From positions 14,384,001 through 14,448,000 of the forward strand of contig NC_079517.1 of NCBI RefSeq assembly GCF_000801105.2: 64,000 bases of DNA, written 5' to 3'. The DNA comes from Raphanus sativus. Taxonomy: Eukaryota > Streptophyta > Magnoliopsida > Brassicales > Brassicaceae. The first letter of the stretch is position 1. Each line of letters begins with the position of its first letter. Below, piece after piece: positions 33,942-44,638 of this stretch. Below the pieces are notes generated by a model. The model searched no databases, was not told where the DNA came from, and worked only from the letters and a program-made list of their open reading frames with translations. A program made the position numbers and the translations under genes.

Positions 33942-35036
33942 ATGAAGATTCAGTGTAACGTTTGCGAGGCGGCGGAAGCGGCGGTGCTGTGTTGCGCCGA
34001 TGAAGCCGCGTTGTGTTTGGCTTGCGATCAGAAAGTTCACGCCGCCAATAAACTCGCAGGTAAACACCAGAGAGTCCCTCTCTCTGTCTCTTCCTCTTCC
34101 ATACCCAAATGCGACATTTGTCAGGTCTGACTCCTCTCTCTCTTTGATCTCAAAGTTTCAATCTTTTTATTTTTAGGTATGAGAAAGCCTTGTAATGATT
34201 CAATGATTGTATTTTCTTTGAAAAGTCTGAACCTTTTTAGGTTTTAGAGAGGCAGTTTCTTAGTTTATTTTGTATTTGACAGGAAGCTACTGGATTCTTC
34301 TTTTGTCTGCAAGATCGAGCTTTGCTATGTAGGAAATGTGATGTTTCAATCCACACTGTGAATCCTTACGTTTCAGCTCACCAGCGGTTTCTTCTGACTG
34401 GAATCAGAGTTGGTCTTGAATCTGCTACGGGCACAGGTCCTTCTACACCATCCAATGATGATAAAACCAACGAGATGAAACCTACATCTGAGCCTCAGAA
34501 GATGAACTTAGATCATCATCAGGTAATGTTACCGGAAACTAAAGTGAGTGATCACATTTCGACAAAGCTTCCTATTGGAAGCAGTGGATCAGCTATTGGA
34601 AGCATCCCTCAGTGGCAAATAGATGAGATTTTCGGTTTAACCGACTTTGATCAGAGCTATGAATACATGGAGAATCACGGATCATCTAAGGTATACAAAT
34701 TATTCTAATCATTTCATCCTTTTTTTCTGTTTCTCATTATGACAAATCGGTCTCTTGCAGGGGGATACTAGTAGACGAGGAGATTCAGACAGTTCTTCCA
34801 TGATGCGGTCTGGAGACAAAGATGGAGAAGAAGATAACAATAACAACTGTTTGGGAGGAGGTGAGACATCATGGGCGGTTCCACAGATTCACTCTCCACC
34901 AACAGCTTCTGGTCTAAACTGGCCTAGACATTTTAACCACCACTCAGTGTTTGTTCCGGACATATCTTCTTCAACTCCTTATACCGGTTCATCTCCTAGG
35001 CAGCGGAGACGGTTCAAACAACTGCAACTTACATAA
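33942..35036 (+). CDS. BBX22: Double B-box zinc-finger transcription regulator, BBX22 (LZF1/STH3) type
   Basis: Three coding exons, 33942-34124, 34283-34690 and 34761-35036, encode 288 residues. B-box 1 (residues 1-47) starts [13 protein letters not shown] with the cysteine, aspartate and histidine ligands in place. B-box 2 begins CDIC at 57 and crosses the first intron ([18 protein letters not shown]). A conserved middle [20 protein letters not shown] and C-terminal blocks [11 protein letters not shown] and [19 protein letters not shown] match the BBX22 group rather than BBX20 or BBX21. BBX22 promotes light-driven seedling development and anthocyanin accumulation with HY5 and is degraded through COP1. 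Arabidopsis BBX22 (At1g78600) is slightly longer. The gene looks intact; a LINE-derived insertion sits about 250 bp after the stop. Confidence 0.93.
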
Positions 35037-35283
35037 CAGTCAATGCTTATGATTTCTCTCTAGACCCCCTACACTAAAACTAGTCACCAAAAACATTTAT
35101 GTAATGCAAAAAATATTACAGAAAAAAGAAAGAGAGACAAGAAGGAATGTTTTTGAGAGAATCACTGTCAACAAACTCTTGTTATTTTATTGTTTGTCTT
35201 TTGTCACAGTTTCAGAAATTAATTAAATTTATTTGCATTTTCTTCAATTACTGATAAAATCATAAAGAGAATACAATTTTCTC

Positions 35284-36396
35284 CGGTGGTCGACTCCGGT
35301 GGCTCTCACAGCACCGGAATCGGATTTGCTTGTTCTACCGTGATGTGCTCTTGTTGTTTTGTGAAGGTGTGGTGAGAATCCGACCAGGTTGATGGGAGTG
35401 AAGGTACCAGATTGGAGGTGTGTGGTGGCGCGTGAAGTTCGGCTTCAGAGTCCGACGGCTAAAGGCGTTTCTTTTCTAGATGATAAAGACGTGTGCTGGT
35501 CGTTTCTCGACGGCATCAGAGTTTGCTTCTCCTTCAATTCCTAGATCTACTCGTCTTGATGCTGGTGTTGTGCTTAAAGAGTTTGTATCCCCTGTTTCTT
35601 CTGGTATGTGGTTTTTATCCTCTAGTTGGTCTCGGATTCTCTTCCTCCCTTGTAGTTGCTCGTTATTGAAGTTTCGTTTAGTTTGCAGTTTCTTAGCTAG
35701 TCTTCTGCGTTTGATATCGACTAATCTGTTATGGAGTTCAGAAATTGGATTAGTTTGTCTTTGTTCTAGCAACGGTGTAGCAGAACAGTAGTGGCTTTTG
35801 AAGAGCAGCTGAAGGGTTGTTGAGTAAAGTGTGGGTCTCAGGTAACCATTCCATCTCCCAGTTTCAGAAGAGTCCTCCTCCTGTCCCTTGAATAAGTGTA
35901 TCTCCTGGTTGTCTTTTGTCTCTGGTTTCCTCTGTGGCTTCTTGTGGTGAAGCTTTAGAATGAGGTTGAGGTTTTAAGGCGTCCGGATGAAGGTGTAGTT
36001 GAGTAGTGAGTTCTCCCGGGTGTTGGTTCTCCATGGTTTTCGTCTTGGTTTCGTCTTGTTTGTGGTCATCGTGAACGGGAAGGTTCAGATGATGGGTCCT
36101 GCTCTTCATGAAGTACTTCTATGGTTCCAGCTCTCTTGCCTTCAGATTGGCAAGACTACCGGCTGATCGTAAGATAACTAAGTCTGTTTTGTCTTGTTAG
36201 GTCTTGGTTTAGTCGAAGGATTCCAGTTTATAGCTTAATGTTTCTGTTGGTTATTAGTGGTCTGTTTCTTAGACTGTTGTTCCCCTCTTGTGGGCTTAGT
36301 TTCTGGGGAAATTCATGTTTTCCGCCAGCATAAGTATTCTTTCTTTGTATTTTATTAAAGTATCAATGAAAACTCATTTGGGAAAAAAAAAAAAAA
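35284..36396 (+). mobile_element. LINE-derived retroinsertion with 15-bp target duplication
   Basis: GAATACAATTTTCTC occurs perfectly at 35269-35283 and 36397-36411. The inserted 1.1 kb ends in an A-run of about 14 at 36383-36396 after ATGAAAACTCATTTGGG. This is LINE-type retroposition. The insert has no reverse transcriptase or RNase H. Frames of about 100 codons exist on both strands (35480-35791 plus, 35476-35772 minus) but look unlike known proteins. It is best explained as a LINE 3' or UTR-derived non-autonomous element. Confidence 0.75.
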
Positions 36397-36597
36397 GAAT
36401 ACAATTTTCTCTAATCTACTGGAGAATCTCTCAAAGGAGAATTCAGTTAAACGAGACATGGTATTATTGCTAAGTGTTAGACAAGGGTTCCACTATTGTT
36501 ACATAGCATAGCCATAGTGTATTTACAATTTTACACAACTGTTCACATACATAGCAATCTAGCCCCACTGAGACGCCCATGACCACTGTTACAGGTT

Positions 36598-36663
36598 TTA
36601 CTTGGCCCAATTCTGGAGTATAAACTGCTGCATCAAAATCGCCACGATACTTCCCAAGCTTAC
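36598..36663 (-). pseudogene. VTE6: Last-exon relic of VTE6 (phytyl-phosphate kinase)
   Basis: On the minus strand, after a TTGTCATTGCAG acceptor, 21 codons read VSLGSIVAILMQQFILQNWA and K, then TAA. From memory this is the C-terminus of VTE6, an envelope membrane protein of the tocopherol pathway (At1g78620, two loci after BBX22). No earlier VTE6 exon is visible up to the F-box gene at 37680. The rest seems deleted, leaving a collinear relic. The longer minus-strand frame through the same bases is a different frame and not the gene. Confidence 0.6.
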
Positions 36664-36719
36664 CTGCAATGACAAAGTAATGACAAAAAATAAAACATAA
36701 GTAGTATCCAGCTTTCAAT

Positions 36720-37679
36720 TCATGAGCAACTCAAGTCTCTATATGAACCTAACCGACCGTGCAATTTAGTTATGAGCAGTCAAACTTATGGTTTCTCTAC
36801 TTTCATCTATCAAACTCATTCCTTGGCACTACGATAAGGCTGTAAAATGAACTCGGTTTCTCTACTTTCAGCTATCAAGCTAGTGTGGATAACAGTAGGA
36901 CATGCCTCGTGGAGTAACAAGGCTGTAAAATGAACTTTGGCTAAGGCGGTCATCAGTGATTCACAAAATAAGGATTGAATTGTTCACTGTTTTAATATGT
37001 TTTCACATTCGTTTTTTATGTTGCAGGAAATTTCTCTGATCAATAATAAATCTTGCCAGTGTGAAGAAAAAAAAAAGTTTTAAGGGAATTTACAAAACGG
37101 AAATGAATCATCTCATCGTTTGATATGACCAAACGAGCTAGCTCCTTAACCTCAAGTTTTCAATCTATAGAAGAAGATACACTGCACACTACAAAAGCTG
37201 TCCTAGGATGAATCAAGAAAAAAAAATTGTTCTTATTAAATATTGAGATCTTATACCGACTATGCATTTTAAACCTGATTCAAAATCTCTACACTTAACA
37301 TATTAACGCAGCTGCTAAGAAACTCCTCTACATTCTTCATTCAATTGCTTCAAGTTCATTACAAGTGCAACACTATATATTGCCCGACCTGCCACTAAAA
37401 TTATGTTCGTTTATGTGTTGCACGACCTAACGACATGCGAACTGCCCAACAGGTAAACGAACAGGACCGAAATAACCTGCGTGAGCTGATGGAAGCAGCC
37501 TATAACAGTAAAATCTGAGTTTCTTATCGATCATGAAAATTCTCCAAGCAAGTTTAAAGATGACACCATTCACATAGGAATAGATTTTTTTTTTTTTTTT
37601 GAACAACTCACATAGGAATAGATATAAGTAAATATAAATTACAAAAAAAGAACAGATTAAAAAATAGCCTCACCAATAA
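36720..37679. other. Spacer with a local imperfect duplication
   Basis: GGTTTCTCTACTTTCA, ATCAA and AAGGCTGTAAAATGAAC recur at about 36790-36855 and 36855-36935, a short imperfect tandem duplication. A T-run lies at 37587-37600. Otherwise this is likely 3' flanking sequence of the F-box gene. Confidence 0.4.
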
Positions 37680-38936
37680 CTAAAACACTTCCATAAGCTT
37701 CACATCCTCTACATGGTCTTGAAACATGAAAATACGATGATCCTTAACCGCTTCCATTCCTTTGATCCCAACTCTTACGACTGTGTCCCTCTCGGTATCG
37801 AAGTACAAAAGAAACTGAAAATCTGATGACAAAAAGACAATCTCCTTTGTCCGAGTCACTCCAACAAATCTTACAAGTTCCTTTCCAACTATATTCCTCC
37901 ACAGATCAGGCAAAGTGTATGTATTGTGCGACCATTCCTCCTTCTCAGCATCTTCAAGAACTCGCAACCTAATACTACTACAGCTTCCATTAATAGTTTT
38001 AGGCCAAAGTGAAGCTAACTTACCATTATAGTTTTTCCAAACTGCACTTTCAAAAACGTGAGCGTAACTGACTGTGTATTTAACAAAACTGAACTTCTCC
38101 GACCGAACATCAAAACAAACGATGATGAAGTCCCCTGTAGACCTCCGCGCTGGATAATACAGAACACCATCGATACATACGTGGTGGTACTTATGACTAC
38201 TAGTATAAGTTATGGAACATTCAATTTTTCTCCATGACGGCTCTTTTACTCCTAGTGTCAGGACCTGATGCTCCTCACAGACCAACCATTGACTTCGATA
38301 AAATAACCAAGTCATGGACAACACCTTGTGCTGTCTCTCAACCGGATCATACCCAAGATAGCTTCTCACTCCAATCCTCCTCCTTGTTTTCACTTTGGGT
38401 AAGATCAATGATTGTCCGGTACTAGGGTTACATATCACCGACACGTGTTCATGTTCGTTTAAAACGCGTTTAAATCTGAGAAGGGCCAAACCTTTGATAC
38501 AACTAAACTTTATATCAAACGAATAACAGTGGCCCGGAACTTTAATACCATAGTAACTGGTCGTTAAAAGAGACGAGCCTTGAGGCTGTGGCGAGGAGGA
38601 GGAGAAGAAGAACACGTGGTCGTCTTTCTCGCAGGCGAACAAGAGCTGTGGGCGAGTCAAAGATTTGGTCAAGAACAGCTCCGTGAAGTAAGGGAGACGG
38701 ATAAGGGAAGACCATTGTTTCTTTACGCAGCGAAATCTCGCTATAGACTTAGCTGGAAGCCTCGAGAGTATCTCTATGATTAGATCAGATGGGATCGGAC
38801 ATGATGAGTTTTCTTCGGGTTCAGTCAAGGTCTTGGATCGCTTGTTGGCTTGTGTGCCGACCGGACCGAGATCCGGAGGCTCTGGGACATTCATGGTTGA
38901 GACACCGATGGTTAAAACCCAAGGAGACGTAACCAT
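37680..38936 (-). CDS. F-box protein with F-box-associated C-terminal domain
   Basis: An intronless gene for 418 residues, or 404 if the second ATG (MNVPEPPDLG, at 38894) is used; homologues often have short tails before the F-box, so the second is plausible. The F-box spans about residues 47-90 (PSDLIIEILSRLPAKSIARF). The FBA-type repeat region follows, with LLRFKRVL, VICNPSTGQSLILPKV and YLGYDPVERQHKVLS. These proteins are substrate adaptors of SCF (SKP1-CUL1) ubiquitin ligases; the target cannot be read from sequence. No orthologue is recalled in the matching Arabidopsis interval, and the family is large and fast-evolving. Helitron-type sequence starts about 60-100 bp upstream of the start codon. 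Confidence 0.85.
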   Translation of the reverse strand: MVTSPWVLTIGVSTMNVPEPPDLGPVGTQANKRSKTLTEPEENSSCPIPSDLIIEILSRLPAKSIARFRCVKKQWSSLIRLPYFTELFLTKSLTRPQLLFACEKDDHVFFFSSSSPQPQGSSLLTTSYYGIKVPGHCYSFDIKFSCIKGLALLRFKRVLNEHEHVSVICNPSTGQSLILPKVKTRRRIGVRSYLGYDPVERQHKVLSMTWLFYRSQWLVCEEHQVLTLGVKEPSWRKIECSITYTSSHKYHHVCIDGVLYYPARRSTGDFIIVCFDVRSEKFSFVKYTVSYAHVFESAVWKNYNGKLASLWPKTINGSCSSIRLRVLEDAEKEEWSHNTYTLPDLWRNIVGKELVRFVGVTRTKEIVFLSSDFQFLLYFDTERDTVVRVGIKGMEAVKDHRIFMFQDHVEDVKLMEVF

Positions 38937-39121
38937 GACGGCGACTTTGGCTTCTGCTCTTCTACGGTTTCATACAAACCATGTCATGCCATTGTTTATG
39001 AATTGATTTTGCTTAGTTGTCATATTCTCCATAGTTTTAGGCAATTTTGCTTATTTATTATGTTTTCCATAGTTTCAGATAATTTTACTTATTTGTTATA
39101 TGATTAATAATTATTGTTATA

Positions 39122-40502
39122 TCTATCTATACTATTATTTATGAAATGGCTTTTTTAATTGTCATACTTTTGTAATTTTCCTTATTTGTTATATTCTCTA
39201 TAGTTTTAGATAATTTTGTTTATCTTTCATATCTATCTATTATACTATTATTTATGAAATGATTTTGCTGATTTGTCACATTCTCCATTATTTTAGCTAA
39301 TTTTATTTGTTTGTCATATTCTCATTAGTTTTTAGATTAAATCATCAATTTATTAATTTAGATAATAGAAATATTTCAAAATTTCTAATTAATTTATTAA
39401 TTTAAATAGTATAAATATTTAAAAAATTCTAATTGGAATTATGATTATAGTTATTTTAACTTTCACAAGATTCTTATTAGTTTTTTGCTTAAATCATTAA
39501 TTTATTAATTTAAATAATATAAATATTTCAAACTTCTAATTGGAATTACAGTTATAGTTAGGACCAATTATTATTTTCATATGATGTAAGATATTTTAAA
39601 CTCTATAGTTTCATTTTTCTCATTCATTCCAAGTTGTCTCGATTATAGTTTTTGACATCTATATTTATGTATTTTTATATTTGTTTTCTTTTTGTTGGAT
39701 TTCTATGTTTTTCTTCTTTCTTTGAGTTTGAAGGACTATGAACAAATCAGTTTTATTACATGGGGTTTCAAATTATGAATTAGGTATTCTGAATTATTTT
39801 GGTAGTTATTTCACGTGTATGTTTTACTATTATTTAATCTATAAGAAAAATATGCTTTGATATTAAGTTTATAGAGTTGTCTATGCAATCATGTTATGAA
39901 CATGTTTTTAATGTTTTAGTTTTCAAATGGCTAAAATAGATATATTTTAATGAATAATTAGATTTATCATTATATAATTAACCATAAATTAACTTCAATA
40001 ATAAAACTATCATTATCTATTTTTCTTTTATTAAAAGTAAACTTATGAAATATTAAGATAAATCAAAGTATGTATTGATCAAGTAAACCAATGAAATATT
40101 GTCATTATCTCAATTCGTTTTAAAAAAAAAATTCTTTTAAATTATCATCGAACTTTAGTTTTTTGTTTACTTTTTATTTATTCTTTTCTTACTTGGATTT
40201 TATGTGTTTTAGTGTTTTGTTATGATAATTTGATACATGTTTCTGATTTAAAAATACAAAGTAGATTAAGAAAGATCAACACATTCTTACTTTACTTTAT
40301 TGTGTAGAATATTTTATATGTAATTATGCTCTCATAGTTTATAGCTTTCCTTTGTGTTGTTAGGTGACGTATACCAAAATAAAATCGAAGAAAACTAAAA
40401 TAATTAAGAATATAAAAAATAAGTTATCATGATGTTCAAATCATAATACATATGTTAATTTAGTAAAACGATTATGCTTGCATGTACTGGCAAAATACCT
40501 AG
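39122..40502 (+). mobile_element. Helitron upstream of the F-box gene, with repeated 5' ends
   Basis: The 5' end TCTATCTATACTATTATTTA follows A at 39121 and recurs at 39232. A third related copy (TTTATGAATTGATTTTGCTT) starts near 38997. The 3' end is TGCATGTACTGGCAAAATAC followed by CTAG at 40499-40502 and T. This termination resembles the 5540 Helitron. There is no coding content. The exact start among the repeats is uncertain. Confidence 0.5.
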
Positions 40503-41280
40503 TGCTTAATAATTATAATTAATAGTTTTGCTTATTTTTCTTATTTTCAATTAACCATGTTATTTAAGACAATCACAATACTATAATATTTTATTAACGA
40601 TACATCATCTTATTTATAACTATTTAACTTTTTGATATATGTTGGTTGATTCTTATTTTTGGTGTTTTTTGAGTAGAGGCTTATTTTTGGTGTATGTTTA
40701 GGATTAGTATTAAATATTAACTGATATAAGAGATTTATTTGGTGCATCAAGATTTCATATTGTTGTTTCATTATTTCATCATCCGTAAGTGGCTGACTAT
40801 CAAATATAATAACTGACTCTATCTTATCATAATAATATATAAGTGCTATCATAAGGAAAACCATCTATTACAATGTGGAATCTATTTTATTATTTATGCG
40901 GACTCTATTACCAACTCTATGTAGCTATATATATTATTCTAAGTTTTCTGATTTGTCATAATTCTTATAATTTTATGTTTAATCATATTTTATGTTTAAT
41001 TATTAATTTTAATAAATAATTTTAGTAATTTAGTTGTAATTTATCATTATGTTGAGAATAGTTAAAAGAATTCTAACGATAATATCATAGTTAAATTTAT
41101 GTTATATTTATTTTAGTAATACTAAATTATATATATTTATATTATATTTGGTTTAGTAATATTAAACAGGCAATATATATAGCACATAAGATAATTATCT
41201 ATATTTTATTATAATCATCTATAATAATCATTTATTAAAATGAATCATCTATGAATCATCATTTATTAAAATGAATCATC
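40503..41280. other. AT-rich spacer
   Basis: No coding or terminal-repeat signal could be supported. Confidence 0.4.
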
Positions 41281-41289
41281 TATATTTTA

Positions 41290-41673
41290 GTTTGAATACC
41301 TGTTCGAATTCGGATCGGATATTTCGGGTATTTTCAAAATACTATTTTGGTATATGGGTGTAGAATCCGTTCAGATATTTTTGTACTCCAGGTCGGGTTT
41401 GGATATTTTTAGTTCGGATCCGGTTATTTTGGAACGTGTTCAGATATTTAGTCTTTAAAGAAAAAATTATATTTTTTATTTTCTAAAGTTCTTGTATTTA
41501 AAAATTTAGCTTTCGATTAACTGATTTTTTATTTTTTAATAGATTGAATGATTAATAGATTTATAGGTAACATTTCAAAAATAAATAGACATTAGTTTGA
41601 TTATTGTTTTTAGAATTTGGATGTAACTTTTGTTGATATTCATTTTAATTGAGTGTAAAATCATTTTCTTCGT

Positions 41674-41705
<32 letters not shown>

Positions 41706-42290
41706 GATCTTAAAATATGTGTAACATCAGTATAAATATTTTAAATAAAATGAAAGATGTAAACTATAAATCTAAGGATAAATATACATTCGGTTATCTT
41801 CGAATATCTATTCGGATTTAGTGACGGAGGGAGAGAGAGTGGAAGGGGGGCAGCTGCCTCCTATGAAATTCAGATTCTTTTTTGTATTTTTGTTGATTAT
41901 TCAAAACTTATTTGTGTAAAATTTATTTCTATTGAATCGGGGCTTCTAGCTCAGTTGGTAAAGGGTTCACAGCTGTGAGTTCCGTCACCTGGGTTCGAAT
42001 CCCGGTCACTAGAGAATTAACATTTCGATATCGTTAGGGACAGAAGACCGACATGTGGCAACACGTGACTAGTCTGGACCACTTCTGTGAGACCAGAATA
42101 CCTCTGTATAATTCACAAAAAAAAAAGAAAAATTATTCTACAGTCCATATGAATTTAAGTTCAATTTTTACTTTGTCCCCTACAAAAGTAATATCCATTC
42201 ACAGTATTTTGTTATTTTGGTTTGGATTTTGGTTCGAGTTTTCAGGTTCGGATACGGTTCGGTTATCTGGTAAAATGCCCACACCCCTAG
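41290..42290. mobile_element. Degenerate element with CGGATCCGGTT-type motifs, interrupted by a SINE
   Basis: The left part (41297-41440) has GTTCGAATTCGGATCGGATA and TTCGGATCCGGTTATTTTGG. The right part (42230-42290) has GGTTCGGATACGGTTCGG and ends at CCCACACCCCTAG. This motif style is like the TIR element at 2762-3457. An (AT)n tract lies at about 41667-41702 and the SINE at 41938. Exact ends are not defined. Confidence 0.3.
41938..42128 (+). mobile_element. tRNA-derived SINE, same family as in NRAMP1 intron 1
   Basis: The head is GGGGCTTCTAGCTCAGTTGG (A box), with B box GGGTTCGAATCCC, then a body shared with 14729-14918 (ACACGTGACTAGTCTGGACC). It ends ATACCTCTGTATAATTCAC plus an A-run. 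The flanks AAATTTATTTCTAT before and AAAAATTATTCTA after may be a diverged target duplication. Confidence 0.88.
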
Positions 42291-42297
42291 GTAAACA

Positions 42298-42998
42298 TCT
42301 ATCTTATTAAAACAGAAACATTCTGTTGGACCTAACATTTATTTTGTAAGTTTTTAAATTAAATACACATTTATACTATATAGTTAAACATACATTAAAT
42401 CACTTTATGTTTCTTTTTTTATACTACTTTCTATGTTTCCAAACAATATATTTATTTCTTTATACTACTATCAATGTTTCCAAACAATATATTTATTTCT
42501 TTATACTAATATCAATGTTTTCAAACAATATATTTTTATACTACTATCAATGTTTCCAAATAATACAATAATTAATCTTAGTTATTTTATATCTATCATT
42601 TTCTCTTTAAAATTTTGTAGAAACGTCATAATTTTAAAGTTCACTATCATAAATTGCAAAATAGTTAACTTTAAAATTCCGATTATAAGATTACAAATTA
42701 TGAAGCTATTACAATTTAAATCCAATTAGATTACATATCGGTCATCCATCAGTTCAATCGGTTAGTCTCGGATTTTAGTGATTTTTTAGTATGAATATTT
42801 TAAAAACATAAATTGAATTGTCAGATCTCCGGATTAACCGATATAATCACAATCGGGTTGAATTTAAAAATACTGATTTAAATGAAAAAATATTTTAAAT
42901 ACACACTCTTTAAAATTTACCAAAATATTTGTTAAATTATTAGTGAAATTTTTCATCGTAAAATATTCCGCGCTTCAAAAGCGCGGATCAAAATCTAG
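42298..42998 (+). mobile_element. Helitron, first copy of a tandem pair
   Basis: The start is TCTATCTTATTAAAACAGAA after A. The end is a GC hairpin (CCGCGCTTCAAAAGCGCGG), then ATCAAAATCTAG followed by T. It is 701 bp, non-coding and almost identical to the second copy. Inside it is a short array of TACTA(C/T)...CAATGTTTCCAAACAATATA-type repeats. Confidence 0.78.
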
Positions 42999-43051
42999 TA
43001 GATGTTTATATCTACATAATCACGCACAGCTCTATAAACATAGTATTTTAA
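42999..43051 (+). repeat. 53-bp spacer between the Helitron copies, repeated after the second
   Basis: The sequence beginning TAGATGTTTATATCTACATA recurs at 43752-43804 with one substitution. Each Helitron copy therefore carries the same 53 bp after its 3' end. Confidence 0.85.
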
Positions 43052-43751
43052 TCTATCTTATTAAAACAGAAACATTCTGTTGGACCTAACATTTATTTTG
43101 TAAGTTTTTAAATTAAATACACATTTATACTATATAGTTAAACATACATCAAATCACTTTATGTTTCTTTTTTTATACTACTATCCATGTTTCAAACAAT
43201 ATATTTATTTCTTTATACTACTATCAATGTTTCCAAACAATATATTTATTTCTTTATACTAATATCAATGTTTTCAAACAATATATTTTTATACTACTAT
43301 CAATGTTTCCAAATAATACAATAATTAATCTTAGTTATTTTATATCTATCATTTTCTCTTTAAAATTTTGTAGAAACGTCATAATTTTAAAGTTCACTAT
43401 CATAAATTGCAAAATAGTTAACTTTAAAATTCCGATTATAAGATTACAAATTATGAAGCTATTACAATTTAAATCCAATTAGATTACATATCGGTCATCC
43501 ATCAGTTCAATCGGTTAGTCTCGGATTTTAGTGATTTTTTAGTATGAATATTTTAAAAACATAAATTGAATTGTCAGATCTCCGGATTAACCGGTATAAT
43601 CACAATCGGGTTGAATTTAAAAATACTGATTTAAATGAAAAAATATTTTAAATACACACTCTTTAAAATTTACCAAAATATTTGTTAAATTATTAGTGAA
43701 ATTTTTCATCGTAAAATATTCCGCGCTTCAAAAGCGCGGGTCAAAATCTAG
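43052..43751 (+). mobile_element. Helitron, second copy of the tandem pair
   Basis: It has the same 5' and 3' ends as copy one, at a period of 754 bp. Differences are few (single substitutions and a one-base gap), so the duplication is recent. Its hairpin is perfect. Confidence 0.78.
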
Positions 43752-44063
43752 TAGATGTTTATATCTGCATAATCACGCACAGCTCTATAAACATAGTATT
43801 TTAAGATTGTTTCGATCCAAATTAATACTTTAGCTTCTCAAAATCTGCTTCCATGTGTGGTCACCACGAGACATATTACACTCACAGTTCTATGATCGAA
43901 AACTTTGCCGAATAGGTTCCTCACCAAAAAAAAAGTATGATATGGCAAGTTCTGCCTCTCTCTCTCAATTCCTGAATCATTGACACTTGGACAGAAACAG
44001 CTTTGAAACGACCAGTTTGAACAGCGAGAAAGGTTCTGATAAGAGACGCACAAATGCGGCGGC

Positions 44064-44350
44064 CACGTGAGGCTATTGAGCCACCGGTGCGGCGAGTGGT
44101 TCCCACGCATATGCAGAAATAAGTCAATAACAGTATAATGGGCCCTACATGGTCACGCCGGTGACGCACCATCGCGTGGAAAAGGAAACTTCCGAAGCGG
44201 TTCGTTGAATTATCGTGAATCAGGGCACGTTCTGAGTGTAAATGTTAGCTCTCGCACGTGGTAACGCAGTTCCACGTGTGACAATTTGGTAAAAATCACG
44301 GCATAGTCGCGTGTAGAGATATATGCTCCCACGTGCTAGGCTCCTACGTG
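44064..44350 (+). promoter_or_regulatory. G-box cluster upstream of BEH4
   Basis: CACGTG occurs at 44064, 44255, 44273 and 44330, and TACGTG at 44345. The 44273 site reads CCACGTGTG and so also contains the BZR-response element CGTGTG. All lie 290-575 bp before the BEH4 start codon. G-boxes bind bZIP (HY5, ABF) and bHLH (PIF) factors as well as BZR proteins. Which of these acts here is not shown by sequence. Confidence 0.6.
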
Positions 44351-44638
44351 ATAATCATGTAGTGGTCCTTTAGTTAATATAGGGTCAAATCTTGGGTAAA
44401 TTGGGTAGTCTAAAGCTAATATCAGTATGAATATATTCAACATCTTCTTCTCTAGCACGAGAGTTCTTGATTAGCTTAAGCTTCTTGAACTTTTGAGGTG
44501 ATCGAAGATTGTTTAGGCACGCTAGTACAATCTGGTTGTTCTATTACGGTCTTTGCTACTTTCTTGCCAGATCTGAGAAGAGAATTGTCTCTTTGATCTG
44601 CCAAGAAACGGAGTTTAGTAGGGGAGGAAAAGAGAGTG

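Noticed and set aside
35480..35791. A plus-strand ORF of 103 codons inside the 35284 insertion
   Set aside because: It has no recognisable similarity and an equal-sized frame lies on the opposite strand; composition explains both.
36470..36718. An 82-codon minus-strand frame as a real protein
   Set aside because: A different frame of the same bases encodes the VTE6 C-terminus with a proper splice acceptor and stop.
41938..42010. A tRNA gene (A box, B box, tRNA-like head)
   Set aside because: A long conserved body and A-tail follow, and a second full-length copy exists at 14729-14918. This is a SINE, and the acceptor stem does not close.
42433..42729. A 98-codon ORF in the Helitron
   Set aside because: It is AT-rich repetitive sequence translated into isoleucine/phenylalanine-rich noise; the repeat is non-coding in both Helitron copies.
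43838..44172. Minus-strand ORFs upstream of BEH4
   Set aside because: They overlap the GC-richer promoter region and show no protein family; the G-box cluster explains the composition.
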